From Actinomycetota bacterium (lineage in GTDB: Bacteria; Actinomycetota; Actinomycetes; S36-B12; UBA10799), in NCBI GenBank assembly GCA_963169255.1, contig CAUJEJ010000067.1, forward strand, positions 1 through 45,908: a DNA stretch of 45,908 bases, in the 5' to 3' direction. This document shows positions 42,297 through 45,908 of the stretch, in pieces; positions within the stretch are counted from its first letter, which is position 1, and every line of letters starts with the position of its first letter. Under the pieces are notes generated by a model. That model saw only the letters and a list, made by a program, of their open reading frames with translations. It was not told the origin of the DNA and ran no database searches. The translations under genes were made by a program, and so were the position numbers.

Positions 42297-43047
42297 TGGA
42301 CGTTACGTCCACGAGTTGGGATAGCTGGCGCTCGATGTTCGCGAGTCGATGGTGCAGATCTCCGAGGCCCACCTCGGTGTCTTCGCCAGTTTCGTCGTCG
42401 TAGTCGAGCACCTTTGCGGCGATAGTCGCAGTCACGGCAGACAAAAGCGCAATTCCGTTGACGAACAGCGCTACCGCGACGAGTCGGCCGAGCGTCGTCA
42501 CGGGGTAGAAGTCGCCGTAGCCGACGGTCGATACGGTCTCTGTTGTCCACCACAGCGCATCCCCAAGGGAGCGAATATTGGCGCCGGGAGCATCACGTTC
42601 GAAGATCGTCACCAAGACAGCTGCGACAACAATCGTCAGCGTCGTCAAGTACAACGCGTAGATCCTCACGCGGCCGCGGAACTTGCGCTGCGCACCCGTG
42701 GTCATCGTCTTGATGACCTTGCCCAAGAGCAGAATGCGCAGCGGCGGGACCAAGACCGCCAAACCTTGCATCACATTGTGAGTAACGAAGTAGAAGCGGC
42801 GAGTCTCCAAACTGAACCGAACGATGTAGTCGGCAAGGAATGCCATCCAGCTCAGCGTCATCAATTTTTGGCCGATGGCAACGTACTCCGGGGTGCTTGC
42901 TGCGTCGACGACCATGATGAGTCCAACGAGGAACGCCAGGCTCAGCACAAACATCGGGTATTCGGTTAGTCGGTCATACTGCGCGAGCCAGTGTTCGCGC
43001 TTCGTGACCGTCACTGCATCGCTGCCCGCGGGAACTCCCTCACCCAT
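42229..43047 (-). CDS. voltage-gated-type potassium channel
   Basis: Selectivity filter STVGYGDFYPVTTLGR; S1-S4-like helices. Start at MGEGVPAG preferred. Confidence 0.9.
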   Translation of the reverse strand: MGEGVPAGSDAVTVTKREHWLAQYDRLTEYPMFVLSLAFLVGLIMVVDAASTPEYVAIGQKLMTLSWMAFLADYIVRFSLETRRFYFVTHNVMQGLAVLVPPLRILLLGKVIKTMTTGAQRKFRGRVRIYALYLTTLTIVVAAVLVTIFERDAPGANIRSLGDALWWTTETVSTVGYGDFYPVTTLGRLVAVALFVNGIALLSAVTATIAAKVLDYDDETGEDTEVGLGDLHHRLANIERQLSQLVDVTSSATKAAEDDDAAALADRPPASP

Positions 43048-43258
43048 CCCCCAAGCATCGCGCGGATGGCGGCGAAACCTCCGCATTGCCCACAATGGCG
43101 GCACGTTGCCGCCGAACAGCAACGGTCGAGAAGGAAAGTTCATGCCCCGTGACCAAGGGGCATCTAGGGCATCGGGTGAGCAAACCTGCACGGGGTGCGG
43201 AAATCAGTCGTACAGTGAATGGCCAGGTTTACCCCGGACTTCCCTAGGACGCAGCCCC

Positions 43259-43894
43259 ATGAAGTCGATCGCGCTAGTTGAAGATCACAACCTCGTGCGT
43301 GACGGTTTTGAGCGCCTATTCGCGGGCCAACCCGATCGCACAGTTTCGTGGAGTGGTGCCTGTTTAGACGAATTCATCGCCGCCCTCGACACCGCCGAAG
43401 TGACGGCCGATGTCGCGTTGGTCGACGTCGATCTCAACGGCACAATGGTTGACACCCGTCAGGTCCGGCAGCTGTGTGAACGCGGCGTCGACATCATCAT
43501 CGTCAGCGCCCTCGCGCAGCGGTCGTCAGTTCGCGCGCTGGTTCGCGCAGGCGCTGTTGGCCTGGTAGCGAAGAACGACTCGCAAGACCAACTCGTCGAA
43601 GCTGTTGACACGGTGCTCTCCGGACACCCGTGGATCCCCCATGATCTGGCTGTTGCGCTCGCAGATGCCCCGGAGTCGGAGCGGCCTATGCTCTCGGCAC
43701 GCGAAGAGGAGGTACTCACTCTTTACGCGTCGGGGGCGAAGATCGCCACGGTCGCGCGGCGCCTGAATCTCTCACCGCACACGGTGCAGGACTACCTCAA
43801 GCGAATTCGTGCGAAATTCGCGTCAGTGGGCTCTCCCGCACCCACCCAACTCGATCTACACATACATGCAAGCCGACTCGGACTCCTTGAGTGA
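43259..43894 (+). CDS. NarL/LuxR-family response regulator
   Basis: MKSIALVEDHNLVRDGFERLF, ALVDVDLNG, LSAREEEVLTLYASGAKIATVARRLNLSPHTVQDYLKRI. Confidence 0.93.
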   Translation: MKSIALVEDHNLVRDGFERLFAGQPDRTVSWSGACLDEFIAALDTAEVTADVALVDVDLNGTMVDTRQVRQLCERGVDIIIVSALAQRSSVRALVRAGAVGLVAKNDSQDQLVEAVDTVLSGHPWIPHDLAVALADAPESERPMLSAREEEVLTLYASGAKIATVARRLNLSPHTVQDYLKRIRAKFASVGSPAPTQLDLHIHASRLGLLE

Positions 43895-43909
43895 ACGTCC
43901 GGAACCACT

Positions 43910-45908
43910 GTGAGTGACTTGCGGACCGCGGTGCCATCGTCGAATCCGCGGGGTCAACACACCGCGAGTCGACTGCTGCGGAATGCCCGAAGAATCGCGG
44001 CAGCATTTCTCATTGTCGAGCTGATCCTTGCGGTCATCACCGGGCCCAATGACTTCCGGAACCTGCCATTCGCATACGTCATCCTGGGCCTCGCGATCTG
44101 TGTGTTGTCCTACGTGATTGTCAGGCCCACGCCCAGGCGAGAGATCTGGGTCATGTGCGCAGTGCTTTGCGGCCTTCAACTCGCGAACCTCGCGCCCACG
44201 GATGCCGAACTCGCGGTGTCCACCCTCATCGGATGGGCACGGCTGTCGGGCTGGATGATTGCGCTGAGCTTCAACCTTCGGGAATCGAGCATCGGACTAG
44301 CAATCTCTGGGCTGCTCAATACCGCGATCATGCTGGTGAGCGCGGCGCTAGTAAACGATCTCGGCGACCAATGGAGATCGATTCTCTTAATCTTCGCGGC
44401 CGGGTTTGCGAGCGCGATGGGTTTGGCGAGTGTGTGTGCTGCTGTCGGTCGCGCGGCAAGGTACGAGGATGCAGCGGCGCAAGCCCGGCTTGACTCGCAA
44501 CGATCAATCGTGGCAACCAGAACGCGCCGCGATGAGATCAACCGCATCAGTTGGGCTCTACACGACACCGTGGTCAATACCTTGTACGCGCTAGCAAACG
44601 GGGTGCACTCCAGCCAAGTCGAAGCCCTCAAGCAGCGCTGCGCCAACGATGTTCGTGCTGTTCGGCGATGGCTCGCAGCACCTGCGGTCCCTGACAACGC
44701 GACGTATACCTCTGCCGGCATCGCGCGTTGGCTGCAGATCGAAGGTGAGACCCGGGGCCTCACGATGAACGTCCACCACGATGGTGGCAACGGCGTGGTT
44801 AACCAGGATGCGCTAGAGGCGACGTTGGGAGCTGGCAGGGAAGCCCTGGTGAACGCCACCAAACATGCGACCACAGCAACCGTCACCGTCACTGTCGCCT
44901 TGTCTGCAGCACGACTCAACATCGTGATTCGCGACGACGGGCCCGGGTTCGACGTCGCGTCGACTCGGATGCGTGGCATTGAAACATCCATCTCCGAACG
45001 CTGCCAACGAGCCAATGTGGACGCACGGCTCACGTCGAGGCCAGGTGCTGGCACCACCTTGACAATGAACTGGGCATCCGAGTTCCCGACGTCGCAGCGC
45101 GCTTCCAGTTCGGCCTGGTCTGCTGACGCGTCGCGTCTTCGCGCGGGAGTCCGAACCGCGACCACCGCCACTGTCTACTGGCTGCTCGCGCTCAGCTTTG
45201 CCCCGATTCTCGCGAGCGATGGCAGGGAGGAGTTCTTCCTCCGGCTCGCGGGCTGGCTTCCGCTCGCAGCACTCAGCCTCGTGACGGCGAGGTCCATGCG
45301 ACGTGGCACTGCCGCTTGGCCACCGACGTACGCCCTGATCGGTGCCACATCTGCGTGGGCGACTTACACCTACGCCGCTGCCCCGGGCGAGACCCTCGGC
45401 ACAATCGACGGATGGGCCTACACGCCCGGGCTTGTGGCGATGGCGGTGGTTGCAGCGACGGCACAAAGGCTGATCTGGCTCATGTTCGTATGGGCATGTG
45501 GCGTCGTGGGTCTCCTCATCGCGATGGGTCCACGCGCAGCCGATCTCCTATCGGCTGACCCCACAACAGCCATCACGTTGTTGAACATCGCGCCAGTCTT
45601 GGTGCTGTTCTGGTCAATACACCGATTTGCTGGCGGAAGTATCGCTGCCCGGGAGTTCCACGAACACGCGGAGAGCGTGCTCCTACTCGACGAGGAACAA
45701 GTCCGCGCGGCTTCACGCATCGAGCGGTTGCAGTTCGCGGACTCGCTCATCCTGCCGTTCCTATCAAAGGTGGCTGACGGGACACTCGACTCACAAACCG
45801 CGGAATGCCGCGAAGCCGCCCGTGACCTTGAGAGTTTGGCGCGATCGATTCTGTCGATTCCAGAGTCAGGGCCACGCCTCGAGGCGATGCTTGCGCGACT
45901 GAGCCACC
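43910..45908 (+). CDS. sensor histidine kinase (HisKA_3/HATPase) continuing into a second membrane/kinase-like module, truncated by window end
   Basis: Continuous open frame from GTG 43910: WALHDTVVNTLYALANG, REALVNATKHA, RDDGPGFDV, GAGTTLTMNW, then further TM helices and a second coiled segment. Absent from ORF track because it has no stop in window. Confidence 0.88.
   Translation, partial: MSDLRTAVPSSNPRGQHTASRLLRNARRIAAAFLIVELILAVITGPNDFRNLPFAYVILGLAICVLSYVIVRPTPRREIWVMCAVLCGLQLANLAPTDAELAVSTLIGWARLSGWMIALSFNLRESSIGLAISGLLNTAIMLVSAALVNDLGDQWRSILLIFAAGFASAMGLASVCAAVGRAARYEDAAAQARLDSQRSIVATRTRRDEINRISWALHDTVVNTLYALANGVHSSQVEALKQRCANDVRAVRRWLAAPAVPDNATYTSAGIARWLQIEGETRGLTMNVHHDGGNGVVNQDALEATLGAGREALVNATKHATTATVTVTVALSAARLNIVIRDDGPGFDVASTRMRGIETSISERCQRANVDARLTSRPGAGTTLTMNWASEFPTSQRASSSAWSADASRLRAGVRTATTATVYWLLALSFAPILASDGREEFFLRLAGWLPLAALSLVTARSMRRGTAAWPPTYALIGATSAWATYTYAAAPGETLGTIDGWAYTPGLVAMAVVAATAQRLIWLMFVWACGVVGLLIAMGPRAADLLSADPTTAITLLNIAPVLVLFWSIHRFAGGSIAAREFHEHAESVLLLDEEQVRAASRIERLQFADSLILPFLSKVADGTLDSQTAECREAARDLESLARSILSIPESGPRLEAMLARLSH

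Noticed and set aside
42875-43258. N-terminal extension of the response regulator ORF
   Set aside because: Antisense to the K+ channel; the receiver domain starts canonically at MKSIALVEDH.
44176-45466. Long minus-strand ORFs (331 and 217 aa) near the right end
   Set aside because: They are antisense to the histidine kinase, whose motifs are unambiguous on the plus strand.

Overview
45.9-kb window of a high-GC actinobacterial chromosome. The first ~2.35 kb looks like the right-hand end of an integrative element: the 5' end of a helicase-like gene running off the window, a complete IS3-family insertion, an AlpA/Xis-like HTH ORF, and a tRNA-Arg(CCT) 3'-half remnant as a candidate att scar. From ~2.35 kb on the content is mostly core-type: a Nei/Fpg glycosylase, FAD amine oxidase, Ag85-like esterase, OsmC, MFS exporter, amidohydrolase, a CFA-synthase-like methyltransferase with an FAD oxidoreductase (10-methyl fatty acid type pair), acyltransferase, galE, SDR, NlpC/P60, DtxR-type regulator, photolyase, ParA with a Lys-rich partner, citrate synthase, serC, the DUF2530/DUF3027/DUF2771 cluster, XPB helicase with a helicase-associated partner, Csp, AI-2E transporter, groEL with a double CIRCE, a SAM-I riboswitch upstream of thrC-cysO, gpgS, DUF3263, a K+ channel and a NarL-type two-component system. 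Best leads: (1) the ParA / Lys-rich ribbon-helix-helix-like gene pair; (2) a histidine kinase whose ORF continues into a second kinase-like module; (3) the tRNA-scar element boundary; (4) a tandem duplication of the groEL 3' end with palindromic elements; (5) a 62-nt near-perfect palindrome at the serC/lipoprotein convergent junction; (6) a compact SAM-I riboswitch abutting the thrC start. All homology calls are from reading motifs by eye; no database search was run.
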